From contig NZ_CP056117.1 of NCBI RefSeq assembly GCF_013375935.1, forward strand, positions 2,542,001 through 2,606,000: a stretch of DNA of 64,000 nucleotides, in the 5' to 3' direction. The DNA is from Enterobacter cloacae (GTDB taxonomy: Bacteria > Pseudomonadota > Gammaproteobacteria > Enterobacterales > Enterobacteriaceae). Shown here piece by piece: positions 50,874 through 60,544 of this stretch. The notes beneath the pieces were generated by a model that did not search any database, was not told the origin of the DNA, and saw only the letters and a program-made list of their open reading frames with translations. Each line of letters begins with the position of its first letter. Positions within the stretch are counted from its first letter, which is position 1. Position numbers and translations under genes: made by a program.

Positions 50874-52087
50874 CGTGCAGCCTCCCTGCGCTGGATAATC
50901 TGCTCCGCAACGTGCAGCGCGGTAACCGCGCAAACGCCGCCGCCGCAGCCCTGCGCCACGGGATCGTATCCGCCCAGAACCGAGCCGATGGCGTAAAGAT
51001 TTTCAACCGGTTTCCCGTGCAGCTGCGGACGCAGCCGGTCGTCGACGATGACGCCGAACTGCTGCCATGGCTGCGGGGCGAAGAAATCGCTCTGATACCA
51101 GTCCGCGCGGGAGCCGCTTTGCCGGACGTCCAGCCCGAGGATCGCCTCACGCACGCCATCCCGGCTGCTCAGCAGACCGTTGCTGAAAAAGCTGCCGCTG
51201 GCCAGCACCGTATAGCGCGCGCGAAGAGGGATATCGTCGTGGTTGCGGGTCCAGACTTCACCTGCCGCGCCCCCGTTCAGGGTGATTTTCTTCACCTCGT
51301 CGCCCGCCATCCACACGCCGCCCTGCGCGACAAACTGGCGCTGCAGCTGGGTATGCAGACGAATGCCGGGCACGGAAGGGGGAAGCGTCGGCAGTAAACC
51401 GAGCGTGCAGGGCAGGCGCTCCGAGAGCCAGCGCCAGAGCCGGTTGTCGCTTAAGCCAAAACAGGCGGGCATAAACAGGGCGTCGCAGCTCTCGCCGAGC
51501 GGCCGAAGCGCCTCGTACAGGCGCGGCCAGTAACGTTCATTATCCAGCAGGCGGGCGATATTCACCGCGCGAAACTCGCTGGGGTTCTCGCGCAGCACGT
51601 CGAGTTCGGGAAGGTCAATCTCTGCCGTCTCCACCTGCACCCCCTGCTGCTTAAGGGACGCGGCGGCCAGGTGCGGCTGGAAATCGAGGAAACCGCCGAT
51701 CCCAACCACCAGCACGCGTGCCGCCGTGATGGGGGCGACGGGCACCTCTTCCGGACTAAGCCAGGCGGCGCGCAGGGTGCCGAGCGGCGTTACGCGCAGA
51801 TGATTTTGTTCTGCGTCACCCTGCATGCGGGCGCCGCAGGTGGACAGCAGATGTTCTGCTTCACAGGCAAAGCGGGCCATATTCTCTGCGCCCGTCAGGC
51901 GGTAGGGGTGCTCGGGCGGCAGATCCGCAAGCGTCAGCGCGCCCAGTAAATCCAGCGAGCCGGAGGAGAAGTGCAGGGCGCTTTGTCCACGGGTCACGAT
52001 GGCGCAGCGCAGACCCTGCTGCGTCAGCTTAATGCCGCAGAGCAGGCCCGCCAGCCCGCCGCCGACAATCACGGTATCAAATTTCAT
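50870..52087 (-). CDS. glpB: Anaerobic glycerol-3-phosphate dehydrogenase subunit B
   Basis: A 405-residue flavoprotein subunit with an N-terminal FAD-binding loop ([15 protein letters not shown]) and a C-terminal FAD segment ([22 protein letters not shown]). It is about 14 residues shorter than E. coli GlpB, mainly in the region after residue 50, so it is more diverged than its neighbours. The ATG at 52087 lies 11 bases inside glpA. Confidence 0.94.
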   Translation of the reverse strand: MKFDTVIVGGGLAGLLCGIKLTQQGLRCAIVTRGQSALHFSSGSLDLLGALTLADLPPEHPYRLTGAENMARFACEAEHLLSTCGARMQGDAEQNHLRVTPLGTLRAAWLSPEEVPVAPITAARVLVVGIGGFLDFQPHLAAASLKQQGVQVETAEIDLPELDVLRENPSEFRAVNIARLLDNERYWPRLYEALRPLGESCDALFMPACFGLSDNRLWRWLSERLPCTLGLLPTLPPSVPGIRLHTQLQRQFVAQGGVWMAGDEVKKITLNGGAAGEVWTRNHDDIPLRARYTVLASGSFFSNGLLSSRDGVREAILGLDVRQSGSRADWYQSDFFAPQPWQQFGVIVDDRLRPQLHGKPVENLYAIGSVLGGYDPVAQGCGGGVCAVTALHVAEQIIQRREAAR

Positions 52088-53705
52088 GATTTGGCTCCTT
52101 CTCCAGGCCGCAAAGCCCCTGATAGACCCAGCGGGTAAACTCGCTTTCGCGCAGGGCATCGCCCCAGGCGACGGGCTGAATGCCTTTCCAGCGCTCGTTT
52201 AAAAAATCGCTCAGCTGGGCGAGCGACTGGGTAGAGGTGGTCGCGTGAAAACGTTGCAGTAACCCGGCTGCGCGGCAGGCGCAGAGCTCCCCCTGGCAGG
52301 TGCCCATCCCCACGCGCGTGCGGCGGCGTAAGTCGAGCAGGTTGTTCACCGTCAGGTTTTCCACCGCATACTGCACCTCGCCTGCGGTTACGGCTTCGCA
52401 TTCGCACACCAGGCTGCGGCTCAGCCGTCCTTCACCGAGCCAGGCCGGGGTGCGGTCGCCGTGGCGGTAAATCGCCGAACCGCGAAGCGGCGCGGGAAGG
52501 GAAATGATGCTGTGCAGCGTTTTTTCTGTCGACTGCTGCGAGCCAGGCAGGGCCCGTTCTGCCGTGACGCACGGCGCGCTGTTCCCGAGCTTGCGGCAGA
52601 CCGCGTCGGTGGCCCACTGCGCCATCAGGCGGTAGGTCATCAGCTTACCGCCGGTGATGGTGATAAACCCGTCCATGCCGTCGCGCTCGGCGTGATCGAG
52701 CAGCACGATGCCGCGGCTGACGTTGCGCCCGCTCGGGTCGTTATCGCTGGCAACCAGCGGGCGCACCCCGGCATAGGCGCGCAGGATGCGGGTCTGCGCC
52801 ATCGCCGGGGCCAGCTTTTCCCCTTCGCGCAGCAGAATGTCCACCTCTTCAGCAGTGACGCGGTTAACGTCAATGTCGCTGTAGTCGACGTGCGTAGACG
52901 TCGTGCCGATGAGCGAAATGGTGTCGCCGGGCACCAGGATGTCGGCGTCGGACGGTTTGCGGCAGCGGTTGATCACATGGTTATTGATGCGGTGATCGAG
53001 GATCAGCAGCGAACCCTTTGCCGGGAACATGCGGATGGCTAAATCGGCATATTCTGCGATGCGCTGGCCCCAGATCCCCGCCGCGTTCACCACCACGGCG
53101 GCATACAGCTCGCTGTGTTCGTTGTACTGCGTATCCCAAACGCGCACCCCGCGCACGGTATTGCCTTCACGAATAAGCCCGGTGACGCTATGCCCGGTCA
53201 GGATACGTGCGCCGTGCTCGCGCGCGTCCAGCATATTCGCGGCGGTCAGGCGGAAGGGGTCAACGGTGCCGTCAGGCACTTTTACCGCGCCGAGTAAGGC
53301 CGGGTTGACCGACGGTTCAAGACGGCGCGCCAGCGCAGGATCGATTGCCTCCGCGCGGATGCCTGCCGCCGTGCAGGCGGTAATAAAGGTGTGCTGAAAG
53401 GCGAGGTCATCTTCGGGAAGGGTGATAAAGAGCCCGTCGGTGGGCTCAACGCAGTGGCGGGCGATGCGCCTGAGGATCTGGTTCTCCGCGATGCATTCGC
53501 GCGCGGATTCCGCATCGGTAACCGCGTAGCGCGCGCCGCTGTGCAGCAGGCCGTGGTTTCGCCCGGTCGCGCCGGTGGCGATATCGTGGCGTTCCAGAAG
53601 CGTGACGCTCAGCCCCCGCAGGGCGCAGTCGCGTGCGATGCCGGCACCCGTCGCGCCACCGCCAATGATAATCACATCGCTGTAGCGTGGATCGTGAATT
53701 GTCAT
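52077..53705 (-). CDS. glpA: Anaerobic glycerol-3-phosphate dehydrogenase subunit A
   Basis: A 542-residue FAD-dependent catalytic subunit that oxidises glycerol 3-phosphate to dihydroxyacetone phosphate. The FAD loop is [16 protein letters not shown] (about 11-26); the DAO fold extends to about 370; a C-terminal BFD-like [2Fe-2S] domain holds VCECEAVT and [11 protein letters not shown]. The start is ATG 53705 ([10 protein letters not shown]), not a codon ten residues upstream. It is the first gene of glpABC, divergent from glpT. Confidence 0.95.
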   Translation of the reverse strand: MTIHDPRYSDVIIIGGGATGAGIARDCALRGLSVTLLERHDIATGATGRNHGLLHSGARYAVTDAESARECIAENQILRRIARHCVEPTDGLFITLPEDDLAFQHTFITACTAAGIRAEAIDPALARRLEPSVNPALLGAVKVPDGTVDPFRLTAANMLDAREHGARILTGHSVTGLIREGNTVRGVRVWDTQYNEHSELYAAVVVNAAGIWGQRIAEYADLAIRMFPAKGSLLILDHRINNHVINRCRKPSDADILVPGDTISLIGTTSTHVDYSDIDVNRVTAEEVDILLREGEKLAPAMAQTRILRAYAGVRPLVASDNDPSGRNVSRGIVLLDHAERDGMDGFITITGGKLMTYRLMAQWATDAVCRKLGNSAPCVTAERALPGSQQSTEKTLHSIISLPAPLRGSAIYRHGDRTPAWLGEGRLSRSLVCECEAVTAGEVQYAVENLTVNNLLDLRRRTRVGMGTCQGELCACRAAGLLQRFHATTSTQSLAQLSDFLNERWKGIQPVAWGDALRESEFTRWVYQGLCGLEKEPNHEI

Positions 53706-53716
53706 TGCCTTTCCTC

Positions 53717-53780
53717 TATGTTCGTTTTTTAGCATTTAGCCACAGTGATAGTGTGGTTTGTTTGATTTCGAACATAAACG
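53717..53780 (-). promoter_or_regulatory. GlpR-like operators before glpA
   Basis: ATGTTCGTTT at 53718-53727 faces a weaker half (rc AAATGCTAAA) to form a GlpR-like dyad, and TTCGAACAT at 53768-53776 is a near-perfect half-site. They lie where GlpR operators are expected in the shared glpABC/glpTQ region, which would give induction by glycerol 3-phosphate. Confidence 0.5.
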
Positions 53781-53850
53781 CGCGAAATTCGAAAGTGAAA
53801 CGTGATTTCATGCGCTTTTTTGCGCATTCTGTCATATTTCTGTAACAATC

Positions 53851-53866
53851 TGTGCGTTGATTCACA
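53851..53866 (+). promoter_or_regulatory. CRP site upstream of glpT
   Basis: TGTGC-N6-TCACA matches nine of ten consensus positions and extends symmetrically by one C:G pair. A candidate -10 region (TTAACA, about 53887) lies the right distance downstream for a class II CRP promoter of glpTQ. Confidence 0.6.
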
Positions 53867-53955
53867 GTAACAATCACCGTGATTTCTTAACATCGCCGCC
53901 TCTGTAGCCGGGCGCGTTATGTCCGGTCATTTTTTGAAAGGCCACGGAGGCTGTT

Positions 53956-55308
53956 ATGCTCAGTATCTTTAAACCTGCGCCACATCGGGCGCGACTGCCA
54001 GAGGCAGAGATAGACCCTCTCTACCGCCGTCTGCGTTGGCAAATCTTCATGGGGATTTTCTTTGGCTATGCGGCGTACTACCTGGTACGTAAAAACTTCG
54101 CGCTCGCCATGCCGTACCTGGTGGAGCAGGGCTTCTCGCGCGGCGATCTGGGTTTCGCGCTGTCGGGGATCTCTATCGCCTACGGTTTTTCGAAATTTAT
54201 TATGGGGTCCGTGTCGGATCGCTCGAATCCGCGTGTGTTCCTGCCCGCCGGCCTGATCCTGGCGGCAGCGGTGATGCTGTTTATGGGCTTTGTGCCGTGG
54301 GCGACGTCCAGCATTGCCGTCATGTTCGTGCTGCTGTTCCTCTGCGGCTGGTTCCAGGGGATGGGGTGGCCACCGTGCGGACGCACCATGGTGCACTGGT
54401 GGTCGCAGAAGGAGCGCGGCGGCATTGTATCGGTCTGGAACTGCGCGCATAACGTCGGGGGAGGGCTTCCGCCGCTGCTGTTCCTGCTGGGGATGGCCTG
54501 GTTCAACGACTGGCACGCCGCGCTTTATATGCCAGCCTTTGGGGCAATCCTGGTCGCGCTTATCGCCTTTGCGCTGATGCGCGATACGCCGCAGTCCTGC
54601 GGCCTGCCGCCGATTGAAGAGTACAAAAACGACTATCCGGATGATTACAGCGAGAAGCACGAAGAAGAGCTGACGGCAAAGCAGATCTTCATGAAGTACG
54701 TGCTGCCCAACAGGCTGCTGTGGTACATCGCGGTGGCGAACGTCTTTGTTTACCTGCTGCGTTACGGCATTCTCGACTGGTCGCCAACCTACCTGAAAGA
54801 GGTGAAGCACTTCGCGCTGGATAAATCGTCCTGGGCCTACTTCCTGTATGAATATGCGGGGATCCCGGGGACGCTGATTTGCGGCTGGATGTCGGACAAG
54901 GTGTTTAAAGGCAACCGCGGCGCAACGGGCGTGTTCTTTATGACCCTGGTGACCATCGCGACGGTCGTTTACTGGCTCAACCCGCCGGGCAACCCAGGCG
55001 TGGACATGGCCTGCATGATCGTCATCGGCTTCCTGATTTACGGCCCGGTAATGCTGATTGGCCTGCACGCGCTGGAGCTGGCGCCGAAGAAGGCGGCAGG
55101 AACGGCGGCAGGCTTTACCGGCCTGTTTGGCTACCTGGGCGGTTCCGTGGCGGCAAGTGCTATCGTCGGCTATACCGTTGACTTCTTCGGCTGGGACGGT
55201 GGCTTTATGGTGATGATTGGCGGCAGCGTGCTGGCGGTTCTGCTGCTCATCATTGTGATGATTGGTGAAAAACGTCACCACGCCGAAGTGCAGGCGCGTC
55301 GTCAATAA
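53956..55308 (+). CDS. glpT: Glycerol-3-phosphate:phosphate antiporter GlpT
   Basis: A 450-residue major facilitator with twelve membrane helices, very close to E. coli GlpT (452). It exchanges external glycerol 3-phosphate for phosphate and is the main entry for fosfomycin. Substrate-site residues are seen in [14 protein letters not shown] (Arg near 45), NCAHNVGGG (His near 165) and [16 protein letters not shown] (Arg near 269). I saw no frameshift or stop, so a functional transporter is expected. glpQ follows within the same transcript. Confidence 0.96.
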   Translation: MLSIFKPAPHRARLPEAEIDPLYRRLRWQIFMGIFFGYAAYYLVRKNFALAMPYLVEQGFSRGDLGFALSGISIAYGFSKFIMGSVSDRSNPRVFLPAGLILAAAVMLFMGFVPWATSSIAVMFVLLFLCGWFQGMGWPPCGRTMVHWWSQKERGGIVSVWNCAHNVGGGLPPLLFLLGMAWFNDWHAALYMPAFGAILVALIAFALMRDTPQSCGLPPIEEYKNDYPDDYSEKHEEELTAKQIFMKYVLPNRLLWYIAVANVFVYLLRYGILDWSPTYLKEVKHFALDKSSWAYFLYEYAGIPGTLICGWMSDKVFKGNRGATGVFFMTLVTIATVVYWLNPPGNPGVDMACMIVIGFLIYGPVMLIGLHALELAPKKAAGTAAGFTGLFGYLGGSVAASAIVGYTVDFFGWDGGFMVMIGGSVLAVLLLIIVMIGEKRHHAEVQARRQ

Positions 55309-55319
55309 GGAGCATGGGC

Positions 55320-56372
55320 ATGAAATTATCTTACTTAACAACCGGCCTGCTGCTGGCCGGTTTAATGACCGGCTCCGCGCTGGCGACGGATAAAATCGTC
55401 ATCGCCCACCGCGGCGCCAGCGGCTATCTGCCGGAGCATACGCTGCCGGCGAAAGCGATGGCCTATGCGCAGGGCGCGGATTATCTGGAGCAGGATCTTG
55501 TCATGACCAAAGACGACCAGCTGGTCGTCCTGCATGACCACTATCTCGACCGCGTTACGGACGTGGCGGAACGCTTCCCGGACCGCGCCCGCAAAGACGG
55601 CCGCTATTACGCCATCGACTTCACGCTGGCGGAGATCCGCTCGCTGAAGTTTACCGAAGGCTTCGAGATTGAGAACGGTAAGAAGGTGCAGGTCTATCCG
55701 GGACGCTTCCCGATGGGCAAGTCCGACTTCCGTATTCATACCTTCCAGGAAGAGATTGAGTTTGTTCAGGGGCTGAACCACTCAACCGGGAAAAATATCG
55801 GCATCTACCCGGAAATCAAGGCGCCGTGGTTCCACCATCAGGAAGGGAAGGACATTGCCGCGAAAACGCTGGAGGTGCTGAAGCAGTACGGCTACAACAG
55901 CAAGCAGGACAAAGTCTATCTCCAGTGTTTTGACGCCGCTGAGCTGAAGCGCATTAAAACCGAGCTGGAGCCGAAGATGGGGATGAACCTCAATCTGGTA
56001 CAGCTGATTGCTTACACCGACTGGAACGAAACCCAGGAGAAGCAGCCGGACGGGAAGTGGGTGAACTACAGCTACGACTGGATGTTTAAGCCGGGCGCGA
56101 TGAAGCAGATTGCGCAGTACGCCGACGGTATCGGGCCGGATTACCACATGCTGGTGGCGGAAGGCTCAACGCCGGGCCACGTGAAGCTCACGGCGATGGT
56201 GAAGGAGGCGCATGCCAGCAAGATGCAGGTGCATCCGTATACGGTGCGTGCCGACCAGCTGCCGCCGTATGCCACGGACGTGAATCAGCTTTATGAGATA
56301 TTGTACAACCAGGCAGGCGTGGACGGACTGTTTACGGATTTCCCGGATAAAGCGGTGGAGTTCTTAAAATAG
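55320..56372 (+). CDS. glpQ: Periplasmic glycerophosphodiester phosphodiesterase
   Basis: A 350-residue exported GDPD enzyme that releases glycerol 3-phosphate from phospholipid head groups for GlpT. The signal peptide (MKLSYLTTGLLLAGLMTGSALA) is clear. Catalytic histidines are His30 in IVIAHRGASG and that in VVLHDHYLDRV, with acidic residues in YLEQDLVM. AAGGAG (55307-55312), which overlaps the glpT stop, is seven bases before ATG 55320 but one base before ATG 55314, so 55320 is preferred. Confidence 0.95.
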   Translation: MKLSYLTTGLLLAGLMTGSALATDKIVIAHRGASGYLPEHTLPAKAMAYAQGADYLEQDLVMTKDDQLVVLHDHYLDRVTDVAERFPDRARKDGRYYAIDFTLAEIRSLKFTEGFEIENGKKVQVYPGRFPMGKSDFRIHTFQEEIEFVQGLNHSTGKNIGIYPEIKAPWFHHQEGKDIAAKTLEVLKQYGYNSKQDKVYLQCFDAAELKRIKTELEPKMGMNLNLVQLIAYTDWNETQEKQPDGKWVNYSYDWMFKPGAMKQIAQYADGIGPDYHMLVAEGSTPGHVKLTAMVKEAHASKMQVHPYTVRADQLPPYATDVNQLYEILYNQAGVDGLFTDFPDKAVEFLK

Positions 56373-56373
56373 A

Positions 56374-56397
56374 AAAAGGGCCGCAAGGCCCTTTTTT
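56374..56397. terminator. Bidirectional terminator between glpQ and yfaE
   Basis: A five-base stem GGGCC / GGCCC with GCAA loop, extended by A:T pairing, has A5 on the left and T6 on the right. The T run touches the yfaE stop codon at 56396-56398, so it can end both convergent transcripts. Confidence 0.8.
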
Positions 56398-56650
56398 ACA
56401 TCTCGATCTCAATATCGCCTTTCGCGCGGCAGCAGCAGGGCAAAATTTCCCCTTCACTGATAAAGGCCAGCGGTTCGGTCAGCCAGTCTACCTGACCGGC
56501 GACCAGTCGGCAGCGGCAGGAGCCGCAGTAGCCTTCGCGACACTGGTACTCTACCTCCACCTGATGCGCTTCAAGCGCCACCAGCAGAGAAGGGTGCTCT
56601 TCCTGGCACAGCACTTCTGTACCCGAAAGGCTCAGCGTTACGCGCGTCAT
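56396..56650 (-). CDS. yfaE: [2Fe-2S] ferredoxin YfaE (NrdB diferric cluster maintenance)
   Basis: An 84-residue plant-type ferredoxin. The cluster ligands are Cys37, Cys42 and Cys45 (YQCREGYCGSCR) and one of the cysteines at 72-74 (LPCCCRAKGD). In E. coli it supplies electrons for rebuilding the NrdB diferric-tyrosyl radical. Its ATG overlaps the nrdB stop by one base (TGATG), so it is cotranslated with its client. The inaA gene, which follows yfaE in E. coli, is absent. Confidence 0.95.
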   Translation of the reverse strand: MTRVTLSLSGTEVLCQEEHPSLLVALEAHQVEVEYQCREGYCGSCRCRLVAGQVDWLTEPLAFISEGEILPCCCRAKGDIEIEM

Positions 56651-57780
56651 CAGAGCTGGAAGTCGCTCAGATCGTCGGTGTTGACTTCAGAGTCAATCTG
56701 ACCGACCAGATAGGAGCTCACCTCGACTTCCTGCGGCGCCACCTGCACGTTATCGGACACCAGCCAGGTGTTGATCCACGGAATCGGGTTAGAGCGCGTC
56801 TGGAACGGCAGGTCGAGACCAACGGCCTGCATGCGGATGTTGGTGATGTACTCAACGTACTGGCACAGGATGTCTTTATTCAGGCCGATCATGGAGCCGT
56901 CGCGGAACAGGTAGTCTGCCCACTCTTTCTCCTGCTGCGCGGCCAGGACGAACAGGTCGTAGCACTCCTGCTTGCACTCTTCAGCAATTTCCGCCATCTC
57001 CGGGTCGTCCGTACCGCTGCGCAGCAGGTTCAGCATATGCTGGGTGCCGGTCAGGTGCAGGGCTTCGTCACGGGCGATCAGGCGAATGATTTTGGCGTTG
57101 CCTTCCATCAGCTTGCGCTCGGCAAAGGCGAAGGAGCAGGCGAAGCTCACGTAGAAGCGAATTGCTTCCAGCGCGTTGACGCTCATCAGGCACAGGTACA
57201 GCTGCTTTTTCAGCGCGCGCAGGTTCACGGTGACGGTTTTACCGTTCACGTTGTGCGTCCCTTCGCCCAGCAGGTGCCAGTAGCTGGTCATCTCAATCAG
57301 CTCGTCGTAGTAGTGCGAAATGCCTTCCGCACGTTTCTGGATCTGCTCGTTGGTAACGATATCGTCAAACACCACCGCCGGATCGTTAACGATGTTGCGG
57401 ATGATGTGGGTGTAAGAGCGGGAGTGGATCGTCTCGGAGAACGCCCAGGTTTCAACCCAGGTTTCCAGCTCAGGAATGGAGATCAGCGGCAGCAGCGCCA
57501 CGTTCGGGCTACGGCCCTGAATGGAGTCCAGCAGCGTCTGGTACTTCAGGTTGCTGAGGAAGATGTGCTTTTCGTGATCCGGCAGCGCCTGGAAATCGAT
57601 ACGATCGCGGGAAACGTCAACTTCTTCCGGACGCCAGAAGAAGGAGAGTTGCTTTTCAATCAGCTTTTCGAAGATGTCATATTTTTGCTGATCGTAGCGT
57701 GCCACGTTGACCGGCTGGCCGAAGAACATCGGCTCTTTGAGCTGGTCGTTTTTCGTCTGTGAAAAGGTGGTATATGCCAT
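56650..57780 (-). CDS. nrdB: Ribonucleotide reductase class Ia, beta subunit
   Basis: A 376-residue radical-carrying subunit, identical in length to E. coli NrdB. The tyrosyl radical residue is Tyr123 counting Met (Tyr122 by convention) in [13 protein letters not shown], next to iron ligands Glu and His; other ligands lie in ALHLTGTQH. The C-terminus ([10 protein letters not shown]) is the tail that binds NrdA. It follows nrdA after 128 bp of repeat DNA. Confidence 0.97.
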   Translation of the reverse strand: MAYTTFSQTKNDQLKEPMFFGQPVNVARYDQQKYDIFEKLIEKQLSFFWRPEEVDVSRDRIDFQALPDHEKHIFLSNLKYQTLLDSIQGRSPNVALLPLISIPELETWVETWAFSETIHSRSYTHIIRNIVNDPAVVFDDIVTNEQIQKRAEGISHYYDELIEMTSYWHLLGEGTHNVNGKTVTVNLRALKKQLYLCLMSVNALEAIRFYVSFACSFAFAERKLMEGNAKIIRLIARDEALHLTGTQHMLNLLRSGTDDPEMAEIAEECKQECYDLFVLAAQQEKEWADYLFRDGSMIGLNKDILCQYVEYITNIRMQAVGLDLPFQTRSNPIPWINTWLVSDNVQVAPQEVEVSSYLVGQIDSEVNTDDLSDFQL

Positions 57781-57805
57781 TGCGGTGAGTCCTGTGGTGT
57801 TATTT

Positions 57806-57901
57806 CCCCCTCACCCTAACCCTCTCCCCTGAGGGGAGAGGGAAACGTTCGGAGCAATTTTTTCACCCTCGCCCCTGTGGGGAGAGGGCCGGGGTGAGGG
57901 G
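57806..57901. repeat. Paired inverted repeat in the nrdA-nrdB gap
   Basis: Outer arms CCCCTCACCC (57807-57816) and GGGTGAGGGG (57892-57901) are perfect 10-bp inverted copies. Each half also holds its own hairpin: CCTCTCCCC / GGGGAGAGG on the left and CCCC-tgt-GGGG with flanking pairs on the right. The spacer includes a T6 run (57858-57863). The words match the repeat at 32495-32528. Confidence 0.7.
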
Positions 57902-57908
57902 CGTATTA

Positions 57909-60194
57909 TTAGATCTTACATGCGCCGCTTTCGCAGCCATCGTCCTGAATTGACGGCACCAGGTCGTCCTGAGCGTCTTCCGCACCGTCACGGGTGTTGT
58001 GATAGTACAGGGTTTTCACGCCAAACTTATAGGCGGTGAGCAGGTCTTTCAGCAGCTGCTGCATCGGAACCTTGCCGGACGGGAAGCGCGTCGGGTCATA
58101 GTTGGTATTGGCAGAGATCGACTGGTCGATGAACTTCTGCATGATACCTACCAGCTGCAGGTAGCCGTCGTTGTTTGGCATTTCCCACAGCAGCTCGTAG
58201 TTGTTCCCCAGCGTTTCGTAATCCGGCACAACCTGACGCAGCACGCCGTCTTTGGAGGCTTTGATGCTGACGTGGCCGCGCGGCGGCTCAATCCCGTTGG
58301 TGGCGTTAGAGATCTGCGAGGAGGTCTCGGACGGCATCAGGGCAGAGAGCGTGGAGTTACGCAGGCCGTGAGTCTTGATGGACTCGCGCAGGCCTTCCCA
58401 GTCGAGATGCAGCGGCTCGCTGACGATCGCATCCAGGTCTTTTTTGTAGGTGTCGATCGGCAGAATGCCTTTCGCATAGGTGGTTTCGTTGAACCACGGG
58501 CACGCGCCTTGCTCTTTCGCCAGCTCGTTGGAGGCTTTCATCAGGTAATACTGAATCGCTTCGAACGTCTGGTGGGTCAGGTTGTTGGCGCTGCCGTCGG
58601 AGTAACGCTTGCCGTTTTTCGCCAGCCAGTAGGCGAAGTTAATCACGCCAATACCCAGGGTACGACGGCCCATTGCGCCGCGTTTTGCCGCCGGGATTGG
58701 GTAATCCTGGTAGTCCAGCAGGGCGTCGAGGGCACGAACCGCCAGCACGGCCAGCTCTTCCAGCTCGTTCAGGCTCTTAATCGCACCCAGGTTGAACGCA
58801 GAGAGCGTACACAGCGCGATTTCGCCGTTTTCGTCGTTCACGTCTTCCAGCGGTTTGGTCGGCAGGGCGATCTCAAGGCACAGGTTAGACTGGCGCACTG
58901 GCGCCACGACCGGGTCGAACGGGCTGTGGGTGTTGCAGTGGTCAACGTTCTGGATGTAGATACGGCCGGTAGAGGCACGTTCCTGCATCATCAGGGAGAA
59001 CAGGTCTACCGCCTTGACGCGCTGCTTGCGGATGCTGTCGTCTTTTTCGTATTTGGTGTACAGACGCTCGAACTCGTCCTGATCGGCGAAGAACGCGTCG
59101 TACAGGCCCGGGACGTCAGACGGGCTGAACAGGGTGATGTCCTCGCCTTTCAGCAGGCGGGTGTACATCAGCTTGTTGATCTGTACGCCGTAGTCCATGT
59201 GGCGCACGCGGTTGCCTTCCACGCCGCGGTTGTTTTTCAGAACCAGCAGGCTTTCCACTTCCAGGTGCCACATCGGGTAGAACAGGGTTGCTGCACCGCC
59301 GCGCACGCCGCCCTGAGAGCAGGATTTCACTGCGGTCTGGAAGTGCTTGTAGAACGGGATACAGCCGGTGTGGAACGCTTCACCGCCGCGAATCGGGCTG
59401 CCCAGCGCGCGGATACGACCGGCGTTGATGCCGATACCGGCGCGCTGGGAAACGTATTTCACAATGGCGCTGGAGGTGGCGTTAATGGAATCCAGGCTGT
59501 CACCGCACTCGATCAGCACGCAGGAGCTGAACTGACGGGTAGGGGTACGCACGCCAGACATGATTGGCGTTGGCAGCGAGATCTTAAACGTCGACACCGC
59601 ATCGTAGAAACGCTTCACGTAGTCCAGACGGGTTTCGCGTGGATAATTAGAGAACAGGCAGGCGGCCACCAGAATATAGAGGAACTGGGCGCTCTCGTAG
59701 ATTTCGCCCGTCACACGGTTCTGAACCAGGTATTTACCTTCGAGCTGCTTCACCGCCGCGTAGGAGAAGTTCATGTCGCGCCAGTGATCGATAAACCCGT
59801 TCATCTGCTCGAACTCTTCTTCCGTATAGTCTTCCAGCAGATGCGTATCGTATTTGCCCAGCTCAACCATTTTTACCACGTGGTCGTAAAGCTTCGGCGG
59901 CTCGAACTGGCCGTAGGCTTTTTTACGCAGGTGGAAGATGGCCAGACGTGCAGCGAGGTACTGATAATCCGGCGCGTCGCGGGAGATCAGATCTGCCGCC
60001 GCCTTGATGATGGTTTCGTGGATATCAGACGTTTTGATGCCGTCGTAGAACTGAATATGAGAACGCAGTTCAACCTGGGAGATAGATACGTTGTTCAGTC
60101 CTTCTGCTGCCCAGTCGAGAACTCGATGGATTTTGTCCAGATTGATGCGCTCGGTAGTACCGTCGCGCTTTGTCACCAGCAGACTCTGATTCAT
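57909..60194 (-). CDS. nrdA: Ribonucleotide reductase class Ia, alpha subunit
   Basis: A 761-residue catalytic subunit, the same length as in E. coli. An N-terminal ATP cone (LLVTKRDGTTERINLDKIH) gives overall activity control by ATP/dATP. Active-site cysteines lie in FSSCVLIECG (Cys225), DHCNTHSPF (Cys439) and RQSNLCLEI (Cys462); the C-terminal shuttle pair is in GCESGACKI (Cys754, Cys759). The start is ATG 60194 (MNQSLLVTKRDG); 17 codons upstream are rejected. Confidence 0.97.
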   Translation of the reverse strand: MNQSLLVTKRDGTTERINLDKIHRVLDWAAEGLNNVSISQVELRSHIQFYDGIKTSDIHETIIKAAADLISRDAPDYQYLAARLAIFHLRKKAYGQFEPPKLYDHVVKMVELGKYDTHLLEDYTEEEFEQMNGFIDHWRDMNFSYAAVKQLEGKYLVQNRVTGEIYESAQFLYILVAACLFSNYPRETRLDYVKRFYDAVSTFKISLPTPIMSGVRTPTRQFSSCVLIECGDSLDSINATSSAIVKYVSQRAGIGINAGRIRALGSPIRGGEAFHTGCIPFYKHFQTAVKSCSQGGVRGGAATLFYPMWHLEVESLLVLKNNRGVEGNRVRHMDYGVQINKLMYTRLLKGEDITLFSPSDVPGLYDAFFADQDEFERLYTKYEKDDSIRKQRVKAVDLFSLMMQERASTGRIYIQNVDHCNTHSPFDPVVAPVRQSNLCLEIALPTKPLEDVNDENGEIALCTLSAFNLGAIKSLNELEELAVLAVRALDALLDYQDYPIPAAKRGAMGRRTLGIGVINFAYWLAKNGKRYSDGSANNLTHQTFEAIQYYLMKASNELAKEQGACPWFNETTYAKGILPIDTYKKDLDAIVSEPLHLDWEGLRESIKTHGLRNSTLSALMPSETSSQISNATNGIEPPRGHVSIKASKDGVLRQVVPDYETLGNNYELLWEMPNNDGYLQLVGIMQKFIDQSISANTNYDPTRFPSGKVPMQQLLKDLLTAYKFGVKTLYYHNTRDGAEDAQDDLVPSIQDDGCESGACKI

Positions 60195-60237
60195 GTGGGT
60201 TTTTACCTGTCCGTGAAATAAAAAAAATATCCCCCGC

Positions 60238-60246
60238 TTATCCACA
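60238..60246 (+). promoter_or_regulatory. DnaA box upstream of nrdA
   Basis: A perfect TTATCCACA. A second, inverted copy lies 21 bp away. DnaA is known to regulate nrdAB in E. coli, linking dNTP supply to replication. Confidence 0.8.
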
Positions 60247-60267
60247 GATCCGTCTTGTGACTAACTC

Positions 60268-60276
60268 TGTGGATAA
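60268..60276 (-). promoter_or_regulatory. Second DnaA box upstream of nrdA, inverted
   Basis: TGTGGATAA is the exact reverse complement of TTATCCACA. It directly abuts the first NrdR-like box. Confidence 0.8.
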
Positions 60277-60324
60277 ATACTACATATAGGGGTTTTGCGA
60301 TAAGAAGAACGCTATATGGTGAGT
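60277..60324. promoter_or_regulatory. Tandem NrdR-like boxes upstream of nrdA
   Basis: The 16-base sites at 60277-60292 (ATACTACATATAGGGG) and 60309-60324 (ACGCTATATGGTGAGT) match ACAC-type NrdR boxes at about 12 and 11 of 16 positions. They are separated by 16 bp, giving a 32-bp repeat distance of three helical turns, which is the arrangement expected for NrdR repression. Confidence 0.55.
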
Positions 60325-60544
60325 ATTCTAGTATCGAATCTTTTCAGCACAAGGGTTGATTTTGAGGTTAAATTGAGGTTGTGAAAGGGTAAAAAAGCCT
60401 AAGTCCTCGTACCGTAAGGCCTGGAAGAGATGTCAATATTCCAGAAAAAAAATTCAAAATTTGATCGAGTGCTGATTTCTTCAACGGGAGGTCAGAATTG
60501 CGCAACATGAAGTCGCGCAATCTTTATAAGAATAACGAATGACG
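60325..60544. other. Gene-free remainder of the nrdA-ubiG interval
   Basis: This stretch, with 60195-60324, makes the 350-bp gap between nrdA and ubiG. I see the nrdA promoter elements to the left and nothing else that I can name; there is no gene. In E. coli the large gene yfaL lies here. Confidence 0.5.

Noticed and set aside
57999-60221. A 740-codon open frame antisense to nrdA
   Set aside because: Same cause: the highly biased codons of nrdA leave the reverse frame open. There is no ribosome site and no recognisable domain.
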